NCBI RefSeq assembly: GCF_003814745.1
Contig: NZ_RKRD01000001.1
Span: forward strand, 62,001-126,000
Origin: Hydrogenoanaerobacterium saccharovorans
GTDB taxonomy: Bacteria > Bacillota > Clostridia > Oscillospirales > Ruminococcaceae
Direction: 5' to 3'
DNA length: 64,000 nt
Under the pieces are notes generated by a model. The model made no database searches. It had not been told where the DNA came from and saw only the letters and a program-made list of their open reading frames with translations. The stretch's first letter is position 1, and the number at the start of each line of letters is the position of its first letter. Made by a program: the position numbers and the translations under genes. Below, piece by piece: positions 8,797-16,905 of the stretch.

Positions 8797-8824
8797 TTGA
8801 AAAATGATAGTTAAGGGTTATAAT
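8797..8824 (+). promoter_or_regulatory. Probable promoter of the VanZ-like gene
   Basis: TTGAAA, 16 bases, then TATAAT, 58 bases before the ATG. The rest of 8561-8881 is AT-rich and contains three copies of CCATACA (one inverted) at about 8716-8776 that could pair with each other. Confidence 0.5.
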
Positions 8825-8881
8825 AAAAGAAACAAGTGGCAGGAATAAGGTGTTTATAATAGTTGATGAAGAGGAGTTTTT

Positions 8882-9391
8882 ATGCTAACACAAAAAGAAA
8901 ACAACATACAAAAAAGTAAACTGGTGCTTGCTATGCGAGTGTTGTTTATCATTGCAACGTTTGCTACTATCCTGTTTATTTTCTCGAACTCGGTGGAAAT
9001 TGCAGAAATCTCGGGTGGTAAAAGTGCTTTGGTAACACAGTGGCTCAACAGTGTGCTGCAATCGCTCGGATTTGGTTTTCAGTTCACCGAGCATATTGTG
9101 CGCAAGCTTGCACATTTTGCCGAATTTGCACTGCTTGGGTTTTGGATGATGCTTACCCTGCGGGTGTATACAAGGCGGATCTTATCTCATATTACAATAC
9201 CGTTGTTTTTTGGTTTGCTTATTCCTGTTTTGGACGAAACATTGCAGATGTTTGTAGACGGGCGTTCATCGCAGGTGCGCGACGTGCTGATCGATTTTTC
9301 GGGTGTGATGGCAGGCATTGCATGTGCGCTTTTTTTACTTCTTTTGGTACGGATGTTACAGGTATTGCATAAAAACAAAGCAGATTTATAG
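8882..9391 (+). CDS. VanZ-like family membrane protein
   Basis: A 169-residue membrane protein of the VanZ-like family (named for the teicoplanin-resistance accessory protein). Four to five helices are predicted. Family marks are 'LFIFSNSVEIAEISGG' after helix 1, 'VRKLAHFAEFALLGFWMM' and 'PVLDETLQMFVDGRSSQVRDVLIDFSG', which has the conserved Asp-Glu and RxxxxxDvlID pattern. A GAAGAGGAG ribosome site precedes the ATG. It has its own promoter and a second strong promoter lies between it and the next gene. The true function of chromosomal VanZ-like proteins is not established; there are no other glycopeptide-resistance genes here. Confidence 0.88.
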   Translation: MLTQKENNIQKSKLVLAMRVLFIIATFATILFIFSNSVEIAEISGGKSALVTQWLNSVLQSLGFGFQFTEHIVRKLAHFAEFALLGFWMMLTLRVYTRRILSHITIPLFFGLLIPVLDETLQMFVDGRSSQVRDVLIDFSGVMAGIACALFLLLLVRMLQVLHKNKADL

Positions 9392-9429
9392 AGGACAACT
9401 CGTAGTTTAACTTGAAAGTACAGGTGAAA

Positions 9430-9458
9430 TTGACAAGAAAACCGTAAAAAGTTATACT
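9430..9458 (+). promoter_or_regulatory. Strong sigma-A-type promoter upstream of the EpsG-like gene
   Basis: TTGACA (9430-9435), a 17-base spacer and TATACT (9453-9458), 35 bases before the chosen ATG. Confidence 0.75.
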
Positions 9459-9492
9459 GGATATAAGTTATAGTGAGAAAGTGAGAACAATT

Positions 9493-10677
9493 ATGGGACC
9501 ATATTTGATTTTAGCTTTAGCAACGGGGCTGCTTGGCTATTTCCTCTGCGAAAGGCATCCGTCCAAGCGCAATGATATCATTTTTTTGTCTATCATGTCG
9601 GTTGTGCTCATTGCTATGTCGGCGGTGAGGGGTTCAACGGTCGGTATAGATTACAAGCCTTACTTGGAATACTTTAAGCAGGTATGTGACGGCGGATGGA
9701 GCTTTTTATTCAGTGCCGCGAATGTTTACCGCATAGAGATAGGCTACAGCCTGCTGAACTATGTAATTTCTCTGGTTACACAAAGCCAGCTTGGGTTTGC
9801 GCTCGGCATTGCTTTGGTATGTATTGTGCTGACTGCGGTATTTTTATACAAGCATTCCCCCTCTGTTTGGGTTAGTATGTTTGTGTTTATTACCTTTGGC
9901 TTTTTTGGTTATACCCTTGTTACTATTCGCCATCAAATTGCAATTTGCATCTTTATGTTTGCATTGCCTTATTTACAGAACAAAAAGTTTGTTCCCTATC
10001 TACTCATTGTATTGCTTACAGCAACATTCCATAAGAGCATGCTGCTGCTGATTCCGTTATTTTTCATTGCACAGATCCCGCTCAACTGGAAGTCGCTGAC
10101 GGTATATAGTGCGGGTACCTTGTTTTTACTGATTTTTTCAGAGCCGATATTGAGTTTTATTACACAATATATTTATAAGTCATATCAAGTGGGTACCTAT
10201 TATATGCGGGGCAGAGATTTTAATACGGCGTTTATACCCATTATCTTATTTGGTGTTGTGATGCTGCTTAAAAAGCGATTATTGCAGCACGACGCTAAAA
10301 ATTTACCGCTTATCAATTTATGCTGTTATTGCTGCCTGTTGTTTATTTTAACGCTGAAGCATTTTGTGTTCCAACGGTTTGCACTGATTTTGCTGCCCGT
10401 TGCCATGCTGCTTTTGCCCGAAATTATGAGTTGTATGAAGATAGATGAAGATAAAGCAATGAAACTAGAGCTTACCCGCCAGGCGGCAAAGAAAACAGCA
10501 GGGGATGAGAAAAAACGAGCACTGCAAAAATACGGCGAACTCAAAGTACAACTGCGCGACCAGCAGGCAATGTACAATGCAACCATCGGCTTTATTTTGT
10601 TTGGCAGTTTTGTATATTATTTGTTTTTGCTGAATGCAAATCGCCTTTTGCTCGTGCCTTATGTGACCATGCTGTGA
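9493..10677 (+). CDS. EpsG-family polysaccharide polymerase-like membrane protein
   Basis: A 394-residue polytopic membrane protein that resembles EpsG/Wzy-like polymerases of exopolysaccharide loci. About ten helices are visible. Family features are the 'RGSTVGIDYKPYLEYF' segment after helix 2 (residues about 38-56), 'YTLVTIRHQIAICIFMFALP' and a 'FHKSMLLLIPLFF' helix containing the conserved His. A charged, Lys/Glu-rich cytoplasmic coil (about 320-365) interrupts the last helices and is unusual for the family. I took the ATG at 9493; a GTG at 9481 is an alternative. No glycosyltransferase genes flank it, so it is an orphan of its pathway and the assignment is of the family only. Confidence 0.7.
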   Translation: MGPYLILALATGLLGYFLCERHPSKRNDIIFLSIMSVVLIAMSAVRGSTVGIDYKPYLEYFKQVCDGGWSFLFSAANVYRIEIGYSLLNYVISLVTQSQLGFALGIALVCIVLTAVFLYKHSPSVWVSMFVFITFGFFGYTLVTIRHQIAICIFMFALPYLQNKKFVPYLLIVLLTATFHKSMLLLIPLFFIAQIPLNWKSLTVYSAGTLFLLIFSEPILSFITQYIYKSYQVGTYYMRGRDFNTAFIPIILFGVVMLLKKRLLQHDAKNLPLINLCCYCCLLFILTLKHFVFQRFALILLPVAMLLLPEIMSCMKIDEDKAMKLELTRQAAKKTAGDEKKRALQKYGELKVQLRDQQAMYNATIGFILFGSFVYYLFLLNANRLLLVPYVTML

Positions 10678-10691
10678 TAGCAGATAGATTG

Positions 10692-10725
10692 AAATGGAGT
10701 TGTATGATTTGCAGCTCCATTTTTT
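10692..10725 (+). terminator. Terminator after the EpsG-like gene
   Basis: AAATGGAG(TTG) pairs with (GCAG)CTCCATTT and is followed by a run of T's. Confidence 0.8.
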
Positions 10726-10758
10726 AATATACATAACATAGATTAAGGATGGTGCAGA

Positions 10759-11838
10759 ATGCAGAACATTATGAGCATTGAAACGGTTAGTTTAAACAAA
10801 GACAACACCGCTGTTGTCATCATCGACCAAACCCAGCTGCCTTACAACATTGAAATGTTGGAGCTGAGAACGCAGGAAGAAGTTTGGAAAGCTATTTATC
10901 TGCTGCAGGTGCGCGGCGCACCCGCAATCGGGGTAGCGGCAGCATATGGTGTTTATATCGGCGCACGGGAGATTGAAACACAAAGTTATGAAGAATTCCG
11001 TATAAAATTTAAACAGAAGAAAGATTATCTGGCATCTTCGCGCCCTACTGCGGTGAATTTGTTTTGGGCACTCAATCGTATGGAAAAAGTCGTGATTGAT
11101 CATGCAGATAAATCTGTGCAAGAGCTCAAACATCTTTTGTTGGAAGAAGCGAATGAAATTAAAGCAGAGGACATTCGTGTTTGCCGCAGAATTGGTGAAA
11201 ACGGCCTCGCCTTGCTCAAAGACGGTGACGGTATTCTCACCCACTGCAATGCGGGGCAGCTTGCCACGGTAAAATATGGCACTGCACTTTCGCCAATTTA
11301 TGTGGGATTGGAGAAAGGCTATCATTTCAAAGTATTTACCGATGAAACTCGTCCGTTGCTGCAAGGGGCGCGTCTGTCGGCTTTTGAACTGCACAGTTCG
11401 GGTGTAGACACCACGCTCATCTGCGATAATATGGCGTCTGCCGTAATGAAAAAAGGCTGGGTACAAGCTGTGCTTGTAGGTGCAGACCGTATTGCAGCCA
11501 ACGGTGATGCAGCAAATAAAATCGGTACATCGGGTGTTGCAATTTTAGCAAAATACTACGGTATTCCGTTTTATGTATGTGCCCCACTCTCAACGTTTGA
11601 CCTTAACTGTAAAACAGGCGATGATATCCATATTGAAGAACGCTCTGCCGAAGAAGTTACCGAGATGTGGTACAAAAAGCGTATGGCGCCCGAAGGGGTA
11701 AAAGTGTTTAACCCCGCCTTTGATGTGACAGACCACCAAAATATTGCAGGTATTGTTACCGAATACGGTGTTGCAACAGCGCCGTTTGAGAAATCTATTT
11801 GTGAAATGTTTTCTAAAAGAGATAAGTTGAAAGTTTAA
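10759..11838 (+). CDS. mtnA: S-methyl-5-thioribose-1-phosphate isomerase
   Basis: MtnA converts methylthioribose-1-phosphate to methylthioribulose-1-phosphate in the methionine salvage pathway. The 359-residue protein is full length for the aIF2B/MtnA family, with 'VRGAPAIGVAAAYGVYIG' near residue 50, the catalytic Cys in 'LTHCNAGQLATVKYGTAL' (about 160), 'FTDETRPLLQGARLSAFEL', and the catalytic Asp in 'VGADRIAANGDAANKIGT' (about 240). An AAGGATG ribosome site precedes the ATG. It is flanked by terminators on both sides and no other salvage genes are nearby, so the rest of the pathway must be elsewhere or the enzyme acts in a shunt. Confidence 0.95.
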   Translation: MQNIMSIETVSLNKDNTAVVIIDQTQLPYNIEMLELRTQEEVWKAIYLLQVRGAPAIGVAAAYGVYIGAREIETQSYEEFRIKFKQKKDYLASSRPTAVNLFWALNRMEKVVIDHADKSVQELKHLLLEEANEIKAEDIRVCRRIGENGLALLKDGDGILTHCNAGQLATVKYGTALSPIYVGLEKGYHFKVFTDETRPLLQGARLSAFELHSSGVDTTLICDNMASAVMKKGWVQAVLVGADRIAANGDAANKIGTSGVAILAKYYGIPFYVCAPLSTFDLNCKTGDDIHIEERSAEEVTEMWYKKRMAPEGVKVFNPAFDVTDHQNIAGIVTEYGVATAPFEKSICEMFSKRDKLKV

Positions 11839-11888
11839 CAGCACCAAAGCAAAGAGACTAAAAAACTGAAAAATGATGAAAAGACGAG

Positions 11889-11921
11889 GCAGCTTTGAAT
11901 AAAATTCAAAGCTGCGTTTTT
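11889..11921 (+). terminator. Terminator after mtnA
   Basis: Perfect 11-base stem (GCAGCTTTGAA and complement) with a 5-base loop, then GTTTTTA. Confidence 0.9.
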
Positions 11922-12142
11922 ATATTCCGGCCTTGTAAGATATCAGCAGGCTTTTTTAGTTTCACGGTGGATGCAAGAATACTGTTGCACCTATTATTAC
12001 TCTCCAGCCTTAAGTCGAATAAATTCAATTACAATATGATTGATTCAGACTTATAGTACACCGGCTATAAAACTACTGTCGAATTTATCTGATTTCTCCT
12101 CTAAAAAGCTGCTTGTGTTGTGCTAGCGTTGGTTTACAATGT

Positions 12143-12171
12143 AACAATTGCAAACACAGTAACATAAAATA
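12143..12171 (+). promoter_or_regulatory. Sigma-K-type (late mother-cell) promoter candidate
   Basis: AACA at 12143-12146, 16 bases, then CATAAAATA at 12163-12171. This is an exact fit to the Bacillus subtilis sigma-K consensus mACm-N16-CATAnnnTA. It lies 55 bases upstream of the cysteine-rich gene. The rest of 11922-12226 shows no gene. Confidence 0.55.
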
Positions 12172-12226
12172 TTGATGAGATAGAGAAAACAAAGACTCAC
12201 TCTAATAAAGAAAAAGGAGAATAGAT

Positions 12227-12979
12227 ATGAATATCACAAAAACAGACGATGTTGAAGCTAAACAAGTGCCGTCATGTATATTTGGCTCTAATTGTTCAGA
12301 GTGCAACAGTCTATTTTTAAATCCTGATTTAAGGAATGCTTTTGGATATCAATTGGGATCTGCTGCTTGCGAATGCCATGACATTTGCGTGGAGGATGTT
12401 CGAGATATTTGTGTAGAGAGAAGAATATTGACAACATGTGTTCCTTGTAACCCTGATGCAGCTGCAGGCTGCAGAGGCGGGTTTACACCGGATGGACCAC
12501 CGACGGTTGTAAATTCGCGAGTTTTGTGCGCAGAAGAGCGTTTGAGCCCAACTACCGGATGTGACCGTATCGTTAACACCGTTGAGTTTGAAATTGTATT
12601 ACGGTATGGCACATCTACCTTGGTTGTGGTAACCCCTGCTGACACATTTGATTGTTTCTTTTATGAATTTGCAAGATTCCCGAGTGGAGTTGCTTATCCC
12701 AATAACGTTGCAGGGCTTAACCAATTCAGAAATGAGCTTGCCCTTATTGACGGCTCCTGCAAAGTAATTATAATCAACAATGTAAGCGTTGATGTATCTG
12801 GAAATAATTGCGTATTGGAAATTGATTATACAGTTGTTGACAAACTCTGGAAGCATGAAAACCTCCTGGTATCGGCTCAAAAACCATATACCGATAACGT
12901 CACAGTAAAACAAGAATTTGCCCAAGGGCATGCTATCGGCCCCTGTGTAAACAGCGGTACTTGCGGTGGATTAGGCTAA
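12227..12979 (+). CDS. Cysteine-rich protein, candidate spore-surface protein
   Basis: I do not recognise a named family. The 250-residue protein is strikingly rich in Cys (about 18), concentrated in residues 16-105 ('CIFGSNCSECNSLF', 'ACECHDICVEDVRDICVE', 'CVPCNPDAAAGC') and at the very end ('GPCVNSGTCGGLG'). The middle (about 110-215) looks like a beta-rich domain ('FEIVLRYGTSTLVVV'). There is no signal peptide or membrane helix. Cys-rich, soluble, unexported proteins expressed from a sigma-K-like promoter are typical of coat or exosporium proteins assembled in the mother cell; that role is inferred. An AAAAGGAG ribosome site precedes the ATG. The DUF11 and second Cys-rich gene downstream look like partners. 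Confidence 0.75.
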   Translation: MNITKTDDVEAKQVPSCIFGSNCSECNSLFLNPDLRNAFGYQLGSAACECHDICVEDVRDICVERRILTTCVPCNPDAAAGCRGGFTPDGPPTVVNSRVLCAEERLSPTTGCDRIVNTVEFEIVLRYGTSTLVVVTPADTFDCFFYEFARFPSGVAYPNNVAGLNQFRNELALIDGSCKVIIINNVSVDVSGNNCVLEIDYTVVDKLWKHENLLVSAQKPYTDNVTVKQEFAQGHAIGPCVNSGTCGGLG

Positions 12980-13083
12980 TCGTCATCTCTCGTAAAATAA
13001 TGTTCTAAAAGAGCCTGTTTTTTGAATAGCAATTCACTATAGTCACGCTATACTTCATTCATCAATTGATGATATAAAATAAC

Positions 13084-13148
13084 AAAAGACTCCTTATTGA
13101 TAGTAGAATTCTTAACAACTTGAATTCTACTCAAAAGGGAGTCTTTTA
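13084..13148. terminator. Large bidirectional terminator hairpin
   Basis: AAAAGACTCC...TAGAATTC pairs with GAATTCTA...GGGAGTCTTTT in a two-part stem between convergent genes ending at 12979 (plus) and 13171 (minus). Confidence 0.8.
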
Positions 13149-13170
13149 TATTGTTTTTTTGGAGTACCAA

Positions 13171-13467
13171 TCACCAAAGCCGAAATTTCTTCTTCTCCAA
13201 CAAGTTTTCGATTTTAGCCAGCTTAGCTTCTATTCTTAGAAGGCACTCCATCAATTCTTTCTGTTGAGTTTCTTGTTTTACTTCATCCATCGTTGTGTTT
13301 TGCTGATGCCAATAAGTGCTCTTCTTGTAGGGCTTATAATTTGAATTTGCTATTTTCTGGTTCAAGTCATTTAGTTCTTCTAAAATATTGCTGTTTTGTT
13401 CAATCGGTTTACCATCTTGCTGTGCACAAGATTTATCAGCATTAAAATTATCAATGCGATCTTCCAT
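13171..13467 (-). CDS. Small coiled-coil protein of unknown function
   Basis: A 98-residue, highly charged, soluble protein with no recognised domain. The N-terminal half is polar and Asn/Gln-rich; the C-terminal part ('MECLLRIEAKLAKIENLLEKK', about 70-92) has a clear heptad pattern suggesting a short coiled coil, preceded by 'DEVKQETQQKEL'. The start is supported by an AAAGGGG ribosome site eight bases upstream, and the gene ends at a shared terminator, so I take it as real. It lies inside the cluster of possible spore-surface genes, which suggests but does not show a related role. Confidence 0.6.
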   Translation of the reverse strand: MEDRIDNFNADKSCAQQDGKPIEQNSNILEELNDLNQKIANSNYKPYKKSTYWHQQNTTMDEVKQETQQKELMECLLRIEAKLAKIENLLEKKKFRLW

Positions 13468-13667
13468 TGTTTCGGCCCCTTTCTTTGTTGACGGTAACGA
13501 AAAATACTTTTTAAATATTATGTTATTAAAAGTTTTTATAGACTAAAACAGGGGGCTTAATGGGAGGAGCGCTCGAATACAGCTTAAACACATATAAACA
13601 GCAATATTCAGCAGCTTGGCAAGCAAGGAAATTAGAGATTCATCGACATACGGTTTGCTTTTGGATA

Positions 13668-13694
13668 ACGTTTCAAAGCAGTTAACATATACTA
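13668..13694 (+). promoter_or_regulatory. Possible sigma-K/sigma-E promoter for the DUF11 gene
   Basis: CATATACTA at 13686-13694 is an exact CATAnnnTA -10 element; the -35 (AACG, 14 bases upstream) is less well placed. Within 13468-13831 the only other structure is the short tandem repeat at 13742. Confidence 0.35.
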
Positions 13695-13741
13695 TACAAG
13701 AGGACTGAAAAAACAGCCTTACTCATCAAGTAAAATCAAAA

Positions 13742-13771
13742 CATCAATTACATCAATTACATCAATTACAT
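13742..13771. repeat. Short tandem repeat in the DUF11 leader
   Basis: Three tandem copies of the 9-mer ATCAATTAC plus a partial copy, 60 bases upstream of the DUF11 start. It is a simple repeat that may vary in copy number by slippage. Confidence 0.8.
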
Positions 13772-13831
13772 CAAAACAGTTCTTGTATAACACAGAATGT
13801 TTTATTTTAAAAATTGCAAAGGAGTCTTAGA

Positions 13832-14665
13832 ATGACAGATTTTTTGACACAAGCATTGAATACAGTTTTTGCACCATTTAAGAATAATGCATCGGTTATT
13901 GGGTTTGCAACCGTAAAAGTAGGTGGCGAGCCGCAGACAATTAAGGTTACCAGTAATATTGTTACTACAGATTTTATCAAGGTGGCACTTGATAAAATTC
14001 CCGATAAAACCTTAGCAGAGGTGGGCGATGAAATTAAATATACCGTAACTTTTGTCAACAATTCTTCCGTTGACTTATATGACGTTAAAATTGTGGATAC
14101 CATTTCACCTATGACCACTTTAGTTGCCGATTCAATTATTCCTGTTCCACAGCCTGGCGAAACTTTAGAAACGGGCGTGACAATTATAAGTGCCAGCGAG
14201 ACTAAGGCGGGCAGTGTGCCCAAAGGCCAATCTGCAACATTGGAGTATCAGGTAACTGTTAACCAAGGCGCAGCCGGAGATATTATTAACAACGGAACAG
14301 CAACAATTAAATTTAAAGATTGTAAAGATCATGAATATTCAGGAAGCACCAATCCTAGCCAGGCAATCACTACTGTTATTACAGCAGATTTGCAGGTTGT
14401 ACAATCAGCAGATAAGACTTTTGTAACAGAAAATAACGAAGAGGTTGTATACACCCTTGTTATTAAAAACACCGGCAGCATCAAAATTACCGATATTACG
14501 GTAACAAACCCGATTCCTCAAGGAATGACATATAAGCAGAACTCAACGTTAAAGAACGATACACTTCCACTAACCGATGAAAATCCCGCCGACGGTATCA
14601 ACATTGGAGATCTTAACCCTTCAGATACTTATAAGATTCAATTCAGTGTAACCGTATCTCTATAA
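13832..14665 (+). CDS. DUF11 repeat protein without signal peptide
   Basis: A 277-residue protein made mostly of two DUF11 (CARDB-like Ig-fold) repeats: one from about 55-165 ('EIKYTVTFVNNSSVDLYDVK', 'TTLVADSI') and one from about 185-277 ('EVVYTLVIKNTGSIKITDIT', 'NPIPQGMTYKQNSTL'). Such repeats are usual in bacterial surface proteins, but this one lacks both a signal peptide and a wall anchor. The start at 13832 has a perfect AAAGGAG site. It is followed by a Cys-rich gene 24 bases downstream, so the two form an operon. Placement on the spore surface from the mother-cell side would explain a surface-type fold without export; this is inference. Confidence 0.8.
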   Translation: MTDFLTQALNTVFAPFKNNASVIGFATVKVGGEPQTIKVTSNIVTTDFIKVALDKIPDKTLAEVGDEIKYTVTFVNNSSVDLYDVKIVDTISPMTTLVADSIIPVPQPGETLETGVTIISASETKAGSVPKGQSATLEYQVTVNQGAAGDIINNGTATIKFKDCKDHEYSGSTNPSQAITTVITADLQVVQSADKTFVTENNEEVVYTLVIKNTGSIKITDITVTNPIPQGMTYKQNSTLKNDTLPLTDENPADGINIGDLNPSDTYKIQFSVTVSL

Positions 14666-14689
14666 AGCAGAAATACAGGGGATGTCAGA

Positions 14690-15118
14690 ATGATAGAAAT
14701 AATAAATCTGGCAAATGCAAAAGGTGCTTGTAACGGTAAGCAAATCATTGCAACAAGCAATCCGTGGAGAATAACCATACAACGTAAATGTCATTGCGTT
14801 TGTAAGTGTATACGAAAAACTTTCAGTGTGAGTGATTTGTTTTGCAATACCAAATGTTATGTTTATTATAATGGCATAAAACAATATAAAATAAACGGTG
14901 TTACATTTATACGGGTTGGTTACGGCATTTGTTTTAAATATAAAGATTGTGACGGCAATAAAAAAACCGTAACCCAAGAGGGAAGTGTTTTGTTTTATGA
15001 ACCAAAATACTGTTATACTCATTGTACCGTGAATATTCCCAACCCGCCTTGTTTCAAGATTTGTGGGAATGAAATTACAGCAGCATTCACTGTTGTTTTG
15101 CGTGACGGAAAATTATAA
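14690..15118 (+). CDS. Small cysteine-rich protein, partner of the DUF11 gene
   Basis: A 142-residue protein of no recognised family, basic and Cys-rich (14 Cys): 'KCHCVCKCIRKTF', 'FCNTKC', 'KYCYTHCTV', 'PPCFKICGNE'. No signal peptide or membrane helix is seen. An AGGGGATG ribosome site precedes the ATG, 24 bases after the DUF11 stop, and a strong terminator follows. Composition and context resemble the Cys-rich protein at 12227, suggesting disulphide- or metal-linked assembly on the spore surface. That role is an inference from context only. Confidence 0.7.
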   Translation: MIEIINLANAKGACNGKQIIATSNPWRITIQRKCHCVCKCIRKTFSVSDLFCNTKCYVYYNGIKQYKINGVTFIRVGYGICFKYKDCDGNKKTVTQEGSVLFYEPKYCYTHCTVNIPNPPCFKICGNEITAAFTVVLRDGKL

Positions 15119-15216
15119 ATTTCATCCATAAAAAGAGTTGGTCGCTGAAAGTAAGATATGATGAAAAACGAGTGCTTTACGGGCTTTGATGCATAAAAAA
15201 TTATAAAAATAATAAG

Positions 15217-15257
15217 CAGCCCTCAGATTTATATAAACCTGAGGGCTGTACTTTTGT
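15217..15257. terminator. Bidirectional terminator
   Basis: CAGCCCTCAG (15217-15226) pairs perfectly with 15239-15248 and is followed by a T-rich tail. It separates convergent genes. Confidence 0.85.
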
Positions 15258-15301
15258 TTTTGGATATGTTTGCTTACAAACTTGAATTTGAGAAAAGAAC
15301 T

Positions 15302-16126
15302 TTAAAACGGCAGTTCTTTCCATTCATATCCTTGATTAACAACAAAATCTTTGTATTCTTTATTTGAAGAATACCCCATAGCGATTCTGCGGTCGGTTAT
15401 ACGGCCATCATAACCCGGTCTGTGGCTGATTTTTTGGTTGTCTCGCGAAAGATTTATAATTACTTTAATATTATCGCAATACAAAAGATTAGTCATACCC
15501 AATTCTTTGATATACGGAGGGATTGTCAAAGAGCTAAGAAGTGGGGCGTCTGCAAAAGCACCATCGGCTACAACACTAATATTTTTAGGCCAGTCGTTAA
15601 GTGATAATTTTTCTGCCAATCCTCTATAATATAATATTTGGCCATCTCGAATTACCCAATCATTAGAAAAATCATCCGGTAATTCCTTCCATTGGTATCC
15701 TTGTTTAACAACAAAATTTTTGAAATCTATATTAGAGGAATACCCATAAGCTACTCGATGATTACGTATGGGTATATCATAGCCTGGTCTATGGCTAATT
15801 CTTTGATTGTTTTTTGATAAATTCACAATTGTTGTAATTTTATCGCAATAAAGAAGATTTGTCATACCCAATTCTCGAATGTATGAGGGGATTGTTATAG
15901 CATTAAGTTGTTTTGCATCGCCAAAAGCGCCATCAGCTACGGTAGTAACATTTTCAGGCCAGTCATCTGGCTGCAATTTATATTCCGTTCCTTTATAACG
16001 CCAAACTTCATCACCTTCAATTTGCCAATCATTGGCATTGTAAGCTGCAAATGAAGTTATAGCTAAAGCGGTAAGGGTGCATACTAGAACAGCAATAAAA
16101 ACAATAATTCTTAAGCTCTTTTTCAT
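15302..16126 (-). CDS. Secreted BspA-like protein made of two near-identical repeats
   Basis: A 274-residue exported protein. The N-terminus is a signal peptide ('MKKSLRIIVFIAVLVC' through 'ITSFAAYN', cleavage near residue 28). The rest is two tandem units of about 118 residues, each starting 'NDW', carrying 'VADGAF' and 'LTIPPYIKELGMTNLLYCD' (the LRR_5/BspA-like pattern), then 'ISHRPGYD', 'GYSSN' and ending 'GY(Q/E)WKELP'. The only recognised part is the BspA-like leucine-rich motif; the 'HRPGYD' half is not known to me. Binding to a partner or matrix protein is plausible. There are no terminators shared with neighbours other than the hairpin at 15217; the upstream region 16127-16500 is AT-rich. 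Confidence 0.8.
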   Translation of the reverse strand: MKKSLRIIVFIAVLVCTLTALAITSFAAYNANDWQIEGDEVWRYKGTEYKLQPDDWPENVTTVADGAFGDAKQLNAITIPSYIRELGMTNLLYCDKITTIVNLSKNNQRISHRPGYDIPIRNHRVAYGYSSNIDFKNFVVKQGYQWKELPDDFSNDWVIRDGQILYYRGLAEKLSLNDWPKNISVVADGAFADAPLLSSLTIPPYIKELGMTNLLYCDNIKVIINLSRDNQKISHRPGYDGRITDRRIAMGYSSNKEYKDFVVNQGYEWKELPF

Positions 16127-16507
16127 TACGATATCTCCTATAATCTTATAATGTTTTTAGATTTGCAGTGCGGATGTTTTAAGAGAACCCTGTTAAATAA
16201 ATAAACATCTTTACCTCCTTGTTTTAACTAAGAGCAATGTTTGTTCTACCGCTGTATATTACCTTTTTTACCATTTAAAGTCAATGCCGAGATTGACGAT
16301 TTTTTAACAAATATCCGCAAATTACTGCATTTTTCTGAAGATTTCTTTCGTTTACTGGAATTTTCGGGAATATCTTACAAAACACCTTAACAAAAATAAT
16401 ATTAAAGTGCGATAAGTTGAAATTACCAAAGACGGGATGTATGAGCAATGGAGAAGATACGTTGAACAAATGCAGCACATCATCGTATATAAACGCAAAA
16501 AGAGATA
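16127..16507. other. Gene-free AT-rich stretch
   Basis: About 380 bases without a convincing gene. A 76-codon open frame on the minus strand has no ribosome site and runs into the orphan hairpin. It probably holds the promoter of the BspA-like gene. Confidence 0.5.
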
Positions 16508-16550
16508 ACAAAGAGGGATAGGCAGCAGCCTATCCCTCTTTGTGTTTTGC
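16508..16550. terminator. Orphan strong hairpin terminator
   Basis: A perfect 16-base stem (16508-16523 with 16528-16543), 4-base loop and GTTTTGC tail. No gene ends immediately before it on either strand, so it may mark a lost or unrecognised small transcript. Confidence 0.7.
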
Positions 16551-16675
16551 GGTATAAAATTGTATAGTAAAAAATGCCGTAAAAATGATTGATAATAAAG
16601 AGTTATGTGCTTAAAGCGGTTTCTATTGCTGGTATTTATTTAACAGGTGGATTGCATAATATTTACTTACAACGC

Positions 16676-16703
16676 AAAAAAGCCTATGATACCATAGACT
16701 TTT
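16676..16703 (-). terminator. Terminator of tRNA-Lys
   Basis: On the minus strand AGTCTATG / CATAGGCT with a GTAT loop is followed by TTTTTT, 25 bases after the tRNA. Confidence 0.8.
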
Positions 16704-16725
16704 CTGTGTTGTAACAATTTTAAAA

Positions 16726-16801
16726 TGGTGAGCCACCGGAGATTCGAACTCCGGACCCTTTGATTAAAAGTCAAATGCTCTGCCAACTGAGCTAGTGGCT
16801 C
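16726..16801 (-). tRNA. tRNA-Lys (anticodon TTT)
   Basis: A complete 76-base cloverleaf on the minus strand with an encoded CCA end. The acceptor stem is GAGCCAC/GTGGCTC, the D-loop AGCTCAGTTGGCAGAGC, the anticodon loop CTTTTAA with anticodon TTT, and the T-arm has GTTCGAATC. It has its own promoter and terminator. Confidence 0.97.
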
Positions 16802-16807
16802 ATAGAA

Positions 16808-16863
16808 CACTCGTAATTTACGAGTGCCTAATTAGTATACCAAAAACACAGCGAATTTGTCAA
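16808..16863 (-). promoter_or_regulatory. Promoter and leader hairpin of tRNA-Lys
   Basis: On the minus strand TTGACA (16858-16863), 18 bases, TATACT (16834-16839). Between it and the tRNA lies a small CACTCGTAA/TTTACGAGTG hairpin (16808-16827) that may guide 5' processing. Confidence 0.75.
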
Positions 16864-16905
16864 TAGTTTTTGCGAAAAAAGTTGCCATTTTTATTTTTAT
16901 AGCAA

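Noticed and set aside
8882..9391. VanZ-like gene read as glycopeptide resistance
   Set aside because: No vanHAX or regulator genes are present; VanZ-like proteins are widespread in clostridia.
9493..10677. EpsG-like gene read as part of a capsule locus
   Set aside because: Neighbours are VanZ-like and mtnA genes with terminators between; no glycosyltransferase is adjacent.
13742..13771. Tandem repeat considered as a CRISPR remnant
   Set aside because: Units are 9 bases with no spacers; this is a simple tandem repeat.
16281..16511. 76-codon minus-strand frame
   Set aside because: No ribosome site, it begins in the arm of a hairpin and matches nothing I know.
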